Origin: CAYPNF01 sp964411985
Lineage (GTDB): Bacteria > Verrucomicrobiota > Verrucomicrobiia > Limisphaerales > J093
DNA length: 64,000 bases
Assembly: GCA_964411985.1 (NCBI GenBank)
Contig: CAYPNF010000001.1
Coordinates: 124,001-188,000 of the forward strand
Reading direction: 5' to 3'
The position numbers and the translations under genes were made by a program. Shown here piece after piece: positions 45,363 through 54,330 of the stretch. Numbering within the stretch: the first letter of the stretch is position 1; each line of letters begins with the position of its first letter. The notes under the pieces were generated by a model. It did no database searches, was not told the DNA's origin, and saw nothing but the letters and a program-made list of their open reading frames with translations.

Positions 45363-48300
45363 TTAGAGTGCACGGAACTTTCCGTCGAACCCCAAGACGT
45401 GTACTTTCACCTCGCCGCCGGCCCAGACCTCGCGCTCGACCCAGATCAAGGCAACATTCTTTTCGCGCAGAGCCTGTAATTGGACGGCCGACAGGCCAGG
45501 TTCCAGTTCAGGCTCGAAGGTGTACCAGGCGTAACGGTATTTGTGCCCGGCTTTGGCTGATTGCGACCAGTAGCCGCGAAGCTCCAAGGGCTCTGGCGTC
45601 AAACCTGTGATGCGGGTATTCAGCCAGGGGGATAGACTCGCCGGCAGAGTGCCCCAGAGATTCGGATCGATGCCCAAAACCAGGCTCGAGGCGTTCGTCG
45701 AATTCAGGAAAGCCAACTCAAACCGAATTCCCCCCTGGTTTGCGAAGGACTCCGCCGTGCCGGGACGAAGGGACGACGACTCTGGAGCCGCCACGAGTTG
45801 AACTTCCTCCGAGGTGGTTGTGACCCCTACGCCTTGCCAATCCAGTGCCGGCACCGGAGTCGCATACGTAACCTTGAGCCACTTCCGGATCTCGGCTTGC
45901 GCCAGAAAGGGCGTTTTCGAGGGGTCGGTGATGGGAATGACGGAAGTCAGCTGAAACTGACGCTGATTCGTCCCGGCGCCCACGCTCCAGCGATCGGTCA
46001 CAACCGTGCCTCGCCGCGGGTCCTGACTGACCTGGTGGGCGAAGTCCGGCCAAGACGTTGGAGCGCCGCTGAGCGTCTTGAGCATCGTTCCCTCACGATA
46101 CTCCAAGGTCACATCCGTGTAAAAACACTGACCTAGGTTGGTGGCATCCAAGCGAAAGTTGGAGGTCTGCAGCGACAGGAAGCACTTGAGCCGATGATTG
46201 GCGAGGGCGTCCGAGCCCTCACTTTGAAAAACCCAGTAACGCGTGGGCTCATTCAGCAGCCACCGAACCGTCGAAACCGCAGCCGGCGCGGGAAACTCGC
46301 GGACTTGTTTAACGAGAAGTTTGCCGGGCTGCAGTTTCTTGTATTCGAGGTCCAGAGTGAGGTTCTGTCCCGGAGAAGGCTGGGGATAGCCCTCGTACAC
46401 GGTAAAGAGGAGAGCAGAGAGGGTTTTGTAGTCCTGTTCCCAATTCATCACGTGGCTCCCCAGGGGAACCAGGATCGAAGGTTGGGTCAATTGCACGGAG
46501 CCAGACTCGTAGCAGTCGACCGTCTCGGGCTTGGCGTTTCCTTCAGGGTTGGTCACGGAAACCGCCCCGGTCTGGGTCACCAACTCCGCCTTCAGCTGTG
46601 ACTGGCCAAACATGCCGGTCTCTTTGGAGACCTTGGCCACGCCATTGGCCATCTCCTCGGCATCTGGATTCGAATAGTGAACGAGCAACGCCATCCCCAC
46701 CTGGCTCTCGTCCATTCCCAGCCGAAGCCGCTCAAGAAAGGCGTTGTCATTATAGAAGCTGGCGTAGACCTTCTGCATCGCCCGAAAAACCCCTCTTTCG
46801 TTGGCTTCGGTCGTATCGCACTGGCATGGCCCGGTGCTGTCGGAATCAAGATCGTCCGCCAAACAACCGCTATAGCTGTCATACAAGCCGGCCGCACTAA
46901 AAGCCTTGGCATCTTCGGCATTACTGGAGCTGCGGAAGCGGAGGTTGCGCCTGGTATCGAAGCCCGCGAGGGTGCCGAGGATCGATTGCTTTTGGGCTTC
47001 AGAAAACCGAGCAGCTTGCGTAATCCAGCCACGGATTTGGGCAAGATCAGCGCGAGCTTTCACCATGTCCGGAGGATAGGAATAAACGGCAAGACGCTCC
47101 AGAATCTCAGTTCGCAAAGTTTTCCCCGAAGCCATGGTTTGAGACAGGAAGTCGTTCCAGAGGTCGAAAGAAAAGGCCACCCCAGACGGGCAATTCGCAG
47201 GAATCAGGCGGTTGAGGAGTCCATAGTTGGAAGCCTTGCCACCAAAGAAACGAACGTCTCCCAAAGTCAATTTCGGCGTCGGAGCACTGTAGGCCCCGTA
47301 GGATGCCATCGGTTGGATCTCTGGCTTGACGGGTTGCTTGAGCGCGAGAACTTCGGCGCGCAGCGCAGGGGGCAAGGTATCATCGACCTGAAAAAGGGAA
47401 ACAAGCCCCACTCCCTGCCTAACACTGGCCTGGAACACCATTTCCTGGCCCACCCACTGTTCCACTCGACTGCGCAGGACCGGATCCGCAACGTAAGCGA
47501 ATGGGACTCCGTATCCGTTCGCCAAAATCGCCACGTGGGAGTTTGGAGTGGCTGGGCTAGTGGAGAGAATCCCTGCCAGGAAGGGAACTTCGGCGGGAAC
47601 GCCATCGGTCAGAAGAATGTCCTGCGGAGTCAATCTCCCATCGGCATAAGCGGCATTGATTTCGGAGGCTGAGATACGCTTGAGCTGACCAAAGGCCCAG
47701 CCGGACGCATACACTTGGTTGCCCTGGATCCAGCGGTTGGGCGAACTCAGCCGGATCCCCTTGGTTGCCAAGAATGCCTCGTCCAGGGCCGCAGCCTGGG
47801 ACTGCTCATAGGTGGGAAAATAGTAGGGCACGACCCCGGTCGACCCAGTCACGGTGGATCGGACCAACTCGAAATAGCGCGCGATCGACTCCCCGGGGAA
47901 GGGATCCTGGCCCGAAAACTGGACGCCGTACTCAGCGATCCCTCGGTCAGCGGGGAATAGCAACGTCCCCAAGACCACCTGCCGCCATGCAGAAAACAGG
48001 GAAAGCTGATCGAACTGGGCACGGGTCAGGTTCCGGAAGGGTTCCAACCGTTTGGAGGCAAAATCGTAATGGAGCAGATACTTTTGACTGTCCTGGTAGT
48101 ACACGCGCCAGGGTTCGTTTAACGGGATGGCGAACTTGACCCACCGGATCTGGCTTCCATCAGCCCCTGATTCGCTCGTGATAAGACTGTCGTTCGGAAA
48201 CTGAACCTGGTTTCTCCAATCGTTCGTCACGGTACGGTTGAGCAGGGCATAACGGTAAAATCGGCGGTCGAGCTCGACAGTGGAAGGGTCGGTATAGGCA

Positions 48301-48587
48301 AAAACGGTGTTGGTGGCCTCCAGCGCCCAAGTCTCCGGGTTGAAACTCTGCTGGTCGAGCATGGCGAGCACGCTCCAATCCAAAAGGTTTGTGGAGGTCT
48401 CGAGGCGGACCACCCGATCTGGCAGAACATGCCCTGAGAGTTGCACCCAACCATCTGGACGGCGCACAGGGGTGAACAGCGAGTTCTGAGCGATTCCCGC
48501 CCCGGCAAGGCAAAGTGTGAGGAGGAGACTTGCGAAAGCGGTGGGGCAGCGCCCAGCACGTCCAAGACTCAGGATGGGTTGAACCAT
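45363..48587 (-). CDS. Secreted PEP-synthase-like protein (phosphohistidine plus ATP-grasp type domains)
   Basis: 1074 residues from ATG 48587 (MVQPILSLGRAG), signal peptide ending at GAGIAQN. After a beta-rich N-terminal third comes a swivelling-domain-like segment, ILSTSPATPNSHVAILAN (His in SHV), and then a PEP/pyruvate-binding ATP-grasp region: FFGGKASNYGLLNRL, LRFRSSSNAEDAKAFSAAGLYDS, VYASFYNDNAFLERLRLG. The order (His domain before ATP-grasp) is inverted relative to PpsA/PpdK, and export is unexpected for an ATP-dependent enzyme. It may have taken on a binding role. A C-terminal region of about 200 residues is unassigned. Confidence 0.7.
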   Translation of the reverse strand: MVQPILSLGRAGRCPTAFASLLLTLCLAGAGIAQNSLFTPVRRPDGWVQLSGHVLPDRVVRLETSTNLLDWSVLAMLDQQSFNPETWALEATNTVFAYTDPSTVELDRRFYRYALLNRTVTNDWRNQVQFPNDSLITSESGADGSQIRWVKFAIPLNEPWRVYYQDSQKYLLHYDFASKRLEPFRNLTRAQFDQLSLFSAWRQVVLGTLLFPADRGIAEYGVQFSGQDPFPGESIARYFELVRSTVTGSTGVVPYYFPTYEQSQAAALDEAFLATKGIRLSSPNRWIQGNQVYASGWAFGQLKRISASEINAAYADGRLTPQDILLTDGVPAEVPFLAGILSTSPATPNSHVAILANGYGVPFAYVADPVLRSRVEQWVGQEMVFQASVRQGVGLVSLFQVDDTLPPALRAEVLALKQPVKPEIQPMASYGAYSAPTPKLTLGDVRFFGGKASNYGLLNRLIPANCPSGVAFSFDLWNDFLSQTMASGKTLRTEILERLAVYSYPPDMVKARADLAQIRGWITQAARFSEAQKQSILGTLAGFDTRRNLRFRSSSNAEDAKAFSAAGLYDSYSGCLADDLDSDSTGPCQCDTTEANERGVFRAMQKVYASFYNDNAFLERLRLGMDESQVGMALLVHYSNPDAEEMANGVAKVSKETGMFGQSQLKAELVTQTGAVSVTNPEGNAKPETVDCYESGSVQLTQPSILVPLGSHVMNWEQDYKTLSALLFTVYEGYPQPSPGQNLTLDLEYKKLQPGKLLVKQVREFPAPAAVSTVRWLLNEPTRYWVFQSEGSDALANHRLKCFLSLQTSNFRLDATNLGQCFYTDVTLEYREGTMLKTLSGAPTSWPDFAHQVSQDPRRGTVVTDRWSVGAGTNQRQFQLTSVIPITDPSKTPFLAQAEIRKWLKVTYATPVPALDWQGVGVTTTSEEVQLVAAPESSSLRPGTAESFANQGGIRFELAFLNSTNASSLVLGIDPNLWGTLPASLSPWLNTRITGLTPEPLELRGYWSQSAKAGHKYRYAWYTFEPELEPGLSAVQLQALREKNVALIWVEREVWAGGEVKVHVLGFDGKFRAL

Positions 48588-48711
48588 GAACCTGAGATTA
48601 GGGGAAAAGCGGTTGAAATCCACCCTAAAGGATCTCCCTCGCCAGAGTGCGTGTCCCCATCAATTCTGTGATTCCGGATTCCGGCGCGAGGGGGTACAGT
48701 TGGCTCGCGCC

Positions 48712-49191
48712 ATGAAAAAAGCACAACTACTGCGTCTGATCGTCGCCAGCCTCCTCGAAAAATTTGAGGTGCTCGAGAAAGCCGCACGAACCTCTCACGG
48801 GGAAGCGACCCATGAAAGCAGCAAGGCGGAGAACAAGTACGACACCCGCGGACTCGAAGCCGCTTACCTGGCCCGTGGCCAATCACGTCAGGCAAAGGAG
48901 ATCCTGGATTCCATCGAGGCCTACAACGCACTGCCCACGAAGGATTTCGCCCCCGGCGAGCCAATCGACCTGACCGCCGTCGTGGAATTGGAGGTCGATG
49001 GAAACCGATCTACATACTTTGTCGGCCCCCGGGGTGGCGGACTGGAAGTCCGGCTTGGAAAGAAAGAGGTCGTGGTGATTACACCCCAGTCTCCCTTGGG
49101 CCAAAACATCATAGGCAAGAAGGCGGGAGCACTTTGGACAGCGATGCAGGGTGGACGCACGGTGAAGTACCACGTCCTCGCGGTATCGTGA
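48712..49191 (+). CDS. GreA/GreB C-terminal-domain protein
   Basis: 159 residues from ATG 48712 (MKKAQLLRLIVASL); the frame is open upstream but unsupported. An N-terminal helical part (LLEKFEVLEKAAR, RGLEAAYLARGQSRQAKEI) and a C-terminal FKBP-like GreA domain (LTAVVELEVDG, VVVITPQSPLGQNIIGKKAGAL). The SPLG/A and GKKxGD-like loop is that of Gre-family factors. The acidic tip residues needed for RNA cleavage stimulation are not obvious in the short helical part, so it may be a Gre-like regulator rather than GreA. Confidence 0.7.
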   Translation: MKKAQLLRLIVASLLEKFEVLEKAARTSHGEATHESSKAENKYDTRGLEAAYLARGQSRQAKEILDSIEAYNALPTKDFAPGEPIDLTAVVELEVDGNRSTYFVGPRGGGLEVRLGKKEVVVITPQSPLGQNIIGKKAGALWTAMQGGRTVKYHVLAVS

Positions 49192-49317
49192 GAATCGCAG
49201 GACGCCAACCCACAGTGGTGTTTTCCCCAGAACAAAACCGCCGCTTCGCTTCTTCCGTCGTTCACCTGGCGGTTTTGACTATCCAAAAGCCGAGAAATAC
49301 TGTTAATGGACCGCCCC

Positions 49318-49638
49318 ATGAAGATTGATCAACTAGTCTCAGGCACAGGAGCCACACCCAAGACCGGTGATGCGGTCACCGTCCATTACACCGGTTGCTT
49401 CACCGACGGCACCAAGTTTGACAGCTCGGTAGATCGCAACGAGCCTTTCAGCTTCGTGCTAGGGCGAGGACAGGTCATCGCGGGCTGGGACAAGGGAGTG
49501 GCCACCATGCGAGTCGGGGACAAAGTGCGGCTTACCATTCCCCCGGACCTGGCTTACGGCGCCCATGGGTACCCAGGAGCGATTCCCCCGAACGCGACGC
49601 TGGTGTTTGAGGTAGAACTGCTGGCCATCGGCTCGTAG
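49318..49638 (+). CDS. FKBP-type peptidyl-prolyl isomerase
   Basis: 106 residues from ATG 49318 (MKIDQLVSGTG); an ATG at 49306 is in frame. A single compact FKBP domain: GDAVTVHYTGCFTDGTKFDSS, VIAGWDKGVATMRVGDKVRLTIP, LAYGAHG and PPNATLVFEVELL, with Tyr, Asp, Trp and Phe of the usual active pocket. No signal peptide, so cytoplasmic. Catalyses cis-trans isomerisation of proline bonds. Follows the Gre-like gene by 126 bp on the same strand. Confidence 0.92.
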   Translation: MKIDQLVSGTGATPKTGDAVTVHYTGCFTDGTKFDSSVDRNEPFSFVLGRGQVIAGWDKGVATMRVGDKVRLTIPPDLAYGAHGYPGAIPPNATLVFEVELLAIGS

Positions 49639-50103
49639 CGCGGACACGACATTCGTTGGCTGGGGCTCGGCCCACAGCGGACTTCCCTGCCTTCACCCGT
49701 TGAGGGAATTGGACAATGTCTGTCCCCGCCACAACCCGATTCCTCGGGCCATGCCAGAATCAAGGAGCCCCCACAGCACCGACCCAGCTCAACGTCCGGT
49801 CGGGTTTCTCGGGGACAGGCACTGATCAAGGGAGCTTCCGCTTCTCGCTCCTTTGTTTAGGGACAGACTTTGATAAGGGCACGCATCCACGTTGAACTGA
49901 ATCTGATTCACTGGGAAAACCCACCGCCTCCGAACTGATACGAAACGCGGATTCAAACCTTCAGAAACTCGAAATCATGGGGAATGCGGCCCTTGGCCCG
50001 TGGGAAAATGCGCCTTGGATCCAACACCTCTCTCCCGCCGGCCCAATGCCAGCGTAGGGAGGGTGAGCTTGGGGAATCTGGGATGCCGTCGAGTATCCCC
50101 ACC
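49639..50103. repeat. Transposase-flanking region with GTCTGTCCC repeats
   Basis: No gene is supported. The 9-mer GTCTGTCCC, or its complement, lies at 49718-49726 and 49860-49868, and a one-base variant at 49812-49820. Two further copies lie on the other side of the transposase gene (51172-51180, 51209-51217). They look like RAYT-linked short repeats. Confidence 0.6.
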
Positions 50104-51099
50104 CTAGCCCGTCGGCGCATACCGGGGGCCCTGGAAACTGTAGAGGTTCCCCTCCACCCCCACCATCGGTCGCGCTCCCTCCACCTTCTTCAACAAACCG
50201 TTCCTTTGCCGGTACTCTTCCCAAAGCCCTTCCACAAACGACTGCGTCCCCAAGACCCTCCCCTGGGCAAAGTACCTTACCCTTAACCGAACGTACTCCC
50301 ACACCGGCAGTTTCCCTTTGGCTGCCAGCACTCCTCTCACCTCTTCCTCCGTGAAACCCAACCGTTGAGGCTTCCCCTCTTCTGTCAAACCCTCGTCCAT
50401 CCAACCGCACCGGTACATCCAGCTCCGGTACCCCGCCAAGCCCCTCTCCCCCATCACTGTCTCCAATCCTTCCTGAGCTTCCCAGCCTCCCGCCACTGCC
50501 TCAGCATACCCGCTCCAGCGGTACTCCTTGGGATCTTTCACGATCCCCGCCCGGATTGGGTTCAGGTCAATGTAAGCGGCCATCGTCTGCAGTACCTTCC
50601 CCACCCCTTCCACCAACACACTCCCAAAGCGCTCTTCCCAGAGCGTTCCTTTGCGCTCGTGCAAACGATTGTACCACTGTGAGAAACGTTGTTTTAGAAG
50701 CTTCATGAATCCACTCACATCCCACATCAGCCGACAGACCCGTTGCTTCAGGGCTTGCGCCGCCTCAGGTTGGCCCGCGTCCAGGAAACGTTGAAACTGG
50801 TCCCGGGTGGTCCGGGACCAGGCTGAGTCCTTCAGCCCTTGGAGCCGTTCCTGAAATTCAGCGTCGCTCAAAGGAGCCGAGGGGCGTGCGGGTACTTCCA
50901 GGAGAATATGGAAGTGGTTGGACAGAATGCAGTAAGTCAGCACCTTCACCCCGCAGAACCGTTCGTAGTGGCGCATGAAGAGGCGAAACTTCTCTTTCTC
51001 GCAGTCCCCCATCACCGGATCCTTGTTCACGATCCGGGACGTGCAGTGATAATAGGCTACAGGAAATGACGGGGGAGCTTTGATACGGGCGGTCCTCAT
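50104..51099 (-). mobile_element. REP-associated tyrosine transposase (RAYT, Y1 family)
   Basis: 331 residues, complete. The HUH-type metal motif is HFHILLEVP (His62, His64); the tyrosine region is AAYIDLNPIRAGIVKDPKEY, ending WSGYAEA, the classical RAYT end. A C-terminal extension of about 110 residues follows. RAYTs are single-copy domesticated relatives of IS200/IS605 TnpA and bind REP hairpins. GTCTGTCCC inverted copies flank it at 49860-49868 and 51172-51180. REP-like hairpins are also present at 4177-4363. Confidence 0.88.
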
Positions 51100-51360
51100 G
51101 GCGGGAGAACCCTATACCTGTCGAAGCCAACAAAAGCAAGACCGAACCACCATTCCACCGAAGATTTCATGGTCTGTCCCTGTAAGGAATCCTGCCGACA
51201 AGGAAACTGTCTGTCCCCAGACAGCGGTCTCAGAATAGTCTGGACAGGCGAAACTTTGGTTGAGGGAGCGAACCGTCAAGCGGGACCTCAGTTTCTTCGC
51301 TTGAGACCATGCGCCAAGGGGTTCCCTTCATGAGCTCAGTACCCAACGAAATAGAACCGT

Positions 51361-52143
51361 CTAGAAGTCAGTGTCGGCCTGCTTCAAGTCGAGTTCCTGA
51401 ATCCAGGCGTTGCGATATCGCACGTCGTGTCCCTCCGCCTGGAGTTTCAGGCCACCTGGGGTATCCGTAATCCCCTTGCCACCGTCGTTGCCACCATCGA
51501 TGCCGGAATTCGGCCCACCCCAAACCTGGCTGATGGGCTGGTTCGTATGAACCTTTTGCCCGTTGAAGTACATGGTGACCATAGCTTTCTCAACGCGCTG
51601 ACCATCCTTGAATCGCGCGGCGCGGAAAACGATGTCGTAGGCATTCCATTTTCCGAGGCCGTGATACGCGTGATAGGGGGAGTCCGTCTCGTTGATCACC
51701 GCGCCCATGCCGTGCTTGGTTTTCTCGCCGTCCACGACTTGAATCTCGTACCGGTTCTGGAGATACACCCCACTATTGCCTCCCGGATTCATGACCAGAA
51801 ACTCGATGTGCAGGCGAAAGTCACGATAGGATTTCTTGGTCACGATGTCCGCCGCCCCGTATTTGCCCCCGGCGGCGGCTGGATCCGCCGTGCTCACGGC
51901 TTTCCCTGAATCCACCGGGTCCTCCACCATCTTCCACTTGATGGGCAGGGAGGACGCAAAGCCAGGTCCTTGCCAGTAGGTCCATTTCGAATCAAGCGTC
52001 TCACGCGTGCCATCGAGAATCACCTCTGAACCAGGGATTGGCTTCGCGCCCACGCCGATGGACTTGTCTGCCGCGACCAACGACGAGAGGGGGAGCAGCA
52101 AAGCGGCTGTGAGGACCAGAGTTGGGTAGGGGAGAGTGCTCAT
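51361..52143 (-). CDS. Secreted DUF1080 (3-keto-disaccharide hydrolase-like) protein
   Basis: 260 residues from ATG 52143 (MSTLPYPTLVLTAALL), signal peptide ending at SLVAAD. A concanavalin-like fold: YRDFRLHIEFLVMNPGGNSG, GVYLQNRYEIQVVDG, GKWNAYDIVFRAARF, then GGLKLQAEGHDVRYRN. DUF1080 proteins include 3-keto-glycoside hydrolases and are abundant in Planctomycetes and Verrucomicrobia. Substrate unknown. Works outside the cytoplasm, possibly with the ThuA-like protein type at 26231. Confidence 0.85.
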   Translation of the reverse strand: MSTLPYPTLVLTAALLLPLSSLVAADKSIGVGAKPIPGSEVILDGTRETLDSKWTYWQGPGFASSLPIKWKMVEDPVDSGKAVSTADPAAAGGKYGAADIVTKKSYRDFRLHIEFLVMNPGGNSGVYLQNRYEIQVVDGEKTKHGMGAVINETDSPYHAYHGLGKWNAYDIVFRAARFKDGQRVEKAMVTMYFNGQKVHTNQPISQVWGGPNSGIDGGNDGGKGITDTPGGLKLQAEGHDVRYRNAWIQELDLKQADTDF

Positions 52144-52288
52144 GGCCGAATCCTGCCCAGGAACGTTGGGAGGCGTCAAGTTTGGAACGTTTTCCAGGAA
52201 CGCTCATCCTCCCTTTCCGCACTGGTTTTCGTCCGCCATTTCCACCATTGATTGCCACTGGGTGGCTGGTCATACTCCGCCCCGATTT

Positions 52289-53278
52289 ATGAATTGCGCA
52301 ATTCGTCGGCTTTTCGTTTCGATCATGGTCGGTTGTGTTTTCAGCGCTGCCTCGCTGAGTTTGTGGGCTGCGGAAAAGGCATCCACCCGAACAGCTCCCA
52401 AGACCCCACCGAAGTCAGCCAGCATCGCCCAGAACCCCTACCGGGGTGCGATCGTCATTGATGTAGCCACGGGCGCCGTTCTGGTGCAGGACAATCCTGA
52501 TGTGAGGGCGTATCCCGCAAGTGTGCTCAAGCTGATGGACCTGCTCATCGTGCTCGAGAAGCTCCAGCAAAAGCAACTGAACCTTCAGGATCAGGTGACG
52601 GTGAGCCCCAAAGCCTCGAAGACTGGCGGTTCCCAGGTCTGGCTCGCTGACAAAGAGGTTTTCACCGTGGATGAGTTACTCTACGCGCTGATGGTGCAAT
52701 CGGCCAACGACGCCGCGGTAGCCCTCGCCGAAAAGGTGGGAGGTACTACGGATGGGTTTGTGGAACTGATGAACAAGAAAGCTCGCGAACTGGGGATGAC
52801 GAGCACCGTGTTTCATTCGGTACACGGCCTGCCCCCGGCTCCCGGGCAGGAACCCGATGTGACGACGCCGCGAGACCTCTCCCTGCTCTGCCGGGAGTTG
52901 ATGAAGTACCCGGATACACTCCGCTACACCTCCACCCGGGAACGCCCGTTTCGCCCGAACGGCGGAAGCCGCACAGTCGTCATGCGCACGCACAACCATG
53001 TGATGGCCAACTTCGAAGGGTGTGACGGGCTCAAGACAGGCTTCTACAGTGTTGCGGGCTACTCGATCGCCACGACTGCCTACCGGAATGGACGCAGGGT
53101 CATCGCGGTCATCCTGGGAAGTCAGGATCGCAAGGTTCGCGACGCCAAGGCTGCTGAACTGATGAGCAAAGGATTCTCCGCGCCTCTGCCCGCACCGACG
53201 ATCGCAACGCCTACGGCGCCGACCGTCACTCAGACGAATAAGAAACCGGCCACACCCGGAAAGTTGAACGTGCAGTGA
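52289..53278 (+). CDS. D-alanyl-D-alanine carboxypeptidase (S11 family, DacA-like)
   Basis: 329 residues from ATG 52289 (MNCAIRRLFVSIMVG), signal peptide ending at LWAAEK. The penicillin-binding motifs are complete: SVLK at 78-81 (SxxK), SAN at 138-140 (SxN) and KTG at 249-251. Removes the terminal D-Ala from peptidoglycan pentapeptides in the periplasm. The membrane-anchor helix of PBP5 is not seen; a Pro/Thr-rich tail is in its place. Convergent with rtcA. Confidence 0.9.
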   Translation: MNCAIRRLFVSIMVGCVFSAASLSLWAAEKASTRTAPKTPPKSASIAQNPYRGAIVIDVATGAVLVQDNPDVRAYPASVLKLMDLLIVLEKLQQKQLNLQDQVTVSPKASKTGGSQVWLADKEVFTVDELLYALMVQSANDAAVALAEKVGGTTDGFVELMNKKARELGMTSTVFHSVHGLPPAPGQEPDVTTPRDLSLLCRELMKYPDTLRYTSTRERPFRPNGGSRTVVMRTHNHVMANFEGCDGLKTGFYSVAGYSIATTAYRNGRRVIAVILGSQDRKVRDAKAAELMSKGFSAPLPAPTIATPTAPTVTQTNKKPATPGKLNVQ

Positions 53279-53310
53279 AGCGGGAGCGGCGCTCTGTCTC
53301 CTTGGGGGCT

Positions 53311-54327
53311 CTACCGGATGGAGACGAGGACACTCCGACCCTCCTCTTTTTGCAGATCGAAAGCGACCTTCACGAACATGCGAATAATATCCATGTTCGT
53401 CATGGAATGCCTGGTAAGTGGCATCGTTTTATACTCTCCTCCCCCGGCGAGAGCCATCGGCACCAGCAACTGATCGGCCAGGTGCTCCCCGACGGGAACT
53501 CCCGAGGCCAGATAACGCCGTACGGCCCCCACCGCAGAATCGGCCACTTTCTCCGCCGACAGTCCGCGTTCTCCGAAAGTGGTGACCACTTCCGTCACTC
53601 TGGCAAAGGCCAGTTCGACCAAGACCACGTTGCCGGGACCGCTAGAATCTGGGACTTGCTCCACGGAACACGCCTCGTCCGGCCACTGCAGTTCCCGCTG
53701 AAGGACCTTCCATTCCCGACGGCCCACATGTTCGGGGATTCCGGTCACGAGGACCCGGGCTCGCCGCGAGAGGGTCTCTCCTCGTTCCAGCAGGGAAAGC
53801 GGTTGAAGCCGGGGCACAGGCTGGACGCGAACGCGCAAGCGACCTCCGCCCGCCGGGTAGAATCCATGGCGGTCGAGGGTTAGTGTGCATTGCGGTCCCA
53901 TTCGGGCGAGAATCGGAAGAAACGCTTTCTCCAGGAAGTCCGCAGGAGGGGCCGCAGGATTGTGGGTGCCCCCTTCGAGCGTCAAGTCTGAGGCCGCCGA
54001 GGCGGTCATGAGTGCGGGCAAAACGGTCTGGAGTACCAGCGTAACACTCCCGGCCGTCCCCACCGCAAAGCGATATTCACCTGGGCGAATCTTACCCGGA
54101 GTGAACTTCAACTCGACCGATCCCAATTCCGCCCCCTCCACGGTTGCCCCTCCGACACTCACGGCGGCCTGCACCGCGGTCAGGTGTTGTCGCAACAGAC
54201 CCGGGCGAGCCCGGCCGGCACGGATATTCCGAATCTGGAAGGGTTGCCCGGTAACAAGGGACAGGCCCAACGCCGTGCGCAGAACCTGCCCTCCCCCCTC
54301 ACCCGTTGAACCATCGATCTGGATCAT
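53311..54327 (-). CDS. rtcA: RNA 3'-terminal phosphate cyclase (RtcA)
   Basis: 338 residues. Opening IDGSTGEGGGQVLRTAL, GGTHNPAAPPADFLEKAFLP, and the catalytic His282 in GEHLADQLLVPMAL, which takes the AMP in this family. Converts RNA 3'-phosphate to 2',3'-cyclic phosphate with ATP. Start lies 3 bp after the rtcB stop, so it is translationally linked. Last gene of the operon rsr, Y RNA, rtcB, rtcA. Confidence 0.94.
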   Translation of the reverse strand: MIQIDGSTGEGGGQVLRTALGLSLVTGQPFQIRNIRAGRARPGLLRQHLTAVQAAVSVGGATVEGAELGSVELKFTPGKIRPGEYRFAVGTAGSVTLVLQTVLPALMTASAASDLTLEGGTHNPAAPPADFLEKAFLPILARMGPQCTLTLDRHGFYPAGGGRLRVRVQPVPRLQPLSLLERGETLSRRARVLVTGIPEHVGRREWKVLQRELQWPDEACSVEQVPDSSGPGNVVLVELAFARVTEVVTTFGERGLSAEKVADSAVGAVRRYLASGVPVGEHLADQLLVPMALAGGGEYKTMPLTRHSMTNMDIIRMFVKVAFDLQKEEGRSVLVSIR

Positions 54328-54330
54328 AAG

